Below are positions 35,168-35,278 of a stretch of 35,278 nt of DNA, one piece after another. Every line of letters starts with the position of its first letter. The first letter of the stretch is position 1. A program made the translations under genes and the position numbers. Location of the stretch: assembly GCF_028702905.1 (NCBI RefSeq), contig NZ_JAQVNX010000014.1:1-35278 (forward strand), in the 5' to 3' direction. Source of the stretch: Methanofollis sp. Lineage in GTDB: Archaea; Halobacteriota; Methanomicrobia; Methanomicrobiales; Methanofollaceae. The notes beneath the pieces are model-generated. The model was not told the origin of the DNA. It was given only the letters and a program-made list of their open reading frames with translations, and ran no database searches.

Positions 35168-35278
35168 TGATATCTGTAGAGAAAACTGTGTGTCTTCTCC
35201 TCATCCTGCTCGTGGTGCCGGTCGGTGCCGCTGCCGATCAGTGCGTGGGCGGCATCCCGCTCACAACTGTTCAAGAAG
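35167..35278 (+). CDS. DUF3344-type secreted protein, 5' part
   Basis: Only the first 37 codons lie in the window. They encode a signal segment (CLLLILLVVPVGAAA) and DQCVGGIPLTTVQE, nearly the same as the mature start of the giant DUF3344-PEGA protein (DQYVGGIPLTTVED). The DNA is clearly similar too, so the two genes are tandem paralogues. Whether this copy is full length or carries PEGA repeats cannot be seen. The ATG overlaps the stop of the short signal-like frame. Confidence 0.75.
   Translation, partial: MISVEKTVCLLLILLVVPVGAAADQCVGGIPLTTVQE

Overview
The window looks like a chromosomal segment of a GC-rich methanogenic archaeon of the order Methanomicrobiales (Methanofollis/Methanoculleus type; the genus is inference). 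Support comes from a methanogenesis-marker protein, a gamma-delta-alpha-beta pyruvate synthase operon, archaeal ribosomal proteins (L7Ae, S28e, L24e, S10), archaeal EF-1A, a CetZ tubulin-like protein, the archaeal membrane glycosylation families DUF2298 and Agl23, many secreted DUF3344/PEGA/CARDB proteins, and archaeal TATA boxes placed so that several mRNAs are nearly leaderless. I see no tRNA, rRNA, CRISPR array or intact insertion sequence.

Layout. 1-594: 3' end of methanogenesis marker protein 12. 891-3752 (+): porCDAB, pyruvate:ferredoxin oxidoreductase, followed by a hairpin/U-tract terminator. 3975-5816 (-): orphan membrane histidine kinase. 6207-7963 (-): threonine synthase and an overlapping secreted DUF5803-like protein. 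8004-10107 (-): MarC-type membrane protein, carbon-nitrogen hydrolase and membrane-bound hydrolase, translationally coupled. 10434-11671 (-): rpl7ae-rps28e-rpl24e-ndk. 11769-16631 (-): a four-gene overlapping cassette (FAD oxidoreductase, GT2 glycosyltransferase, flippase-like protein, DUF2298 protein), probably for lipid-linked glycan assembly. 16761-19060 (+): cetZ and a coiled-coil membrane protein. 19061-19720: a long non-coding stretch with nested inverted repeats. 19721-22937 (-): tuf, rps10 and an Agl23-type membrane protein. 23114-24263: a small Cys-rich protein convergent with a siroheme/4Fe-4S sulfite-reductase-like protein. 24308-25021 (-): cobS.

The accessory part is 25227-35278 (+). 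A tight five-gene operon encodes two secreted DUF3344 proteins (one with CARDB domains and an internal membrane hairpin), a MacB/LolD-type ABC ATPase and its permease, and a 1344-residue DUF3344-PEGA surface protein. It is followed by a decayed DUF3344 gene and by the start of another intact paralogue whose N-terminus resembles the giant protein's. This looks like a cell-surface system evolving by tandem duplication, and it is the strongest candidate for an undescribed system here. The proposed link between the transporter and the surface proteins is inference from operon structure.
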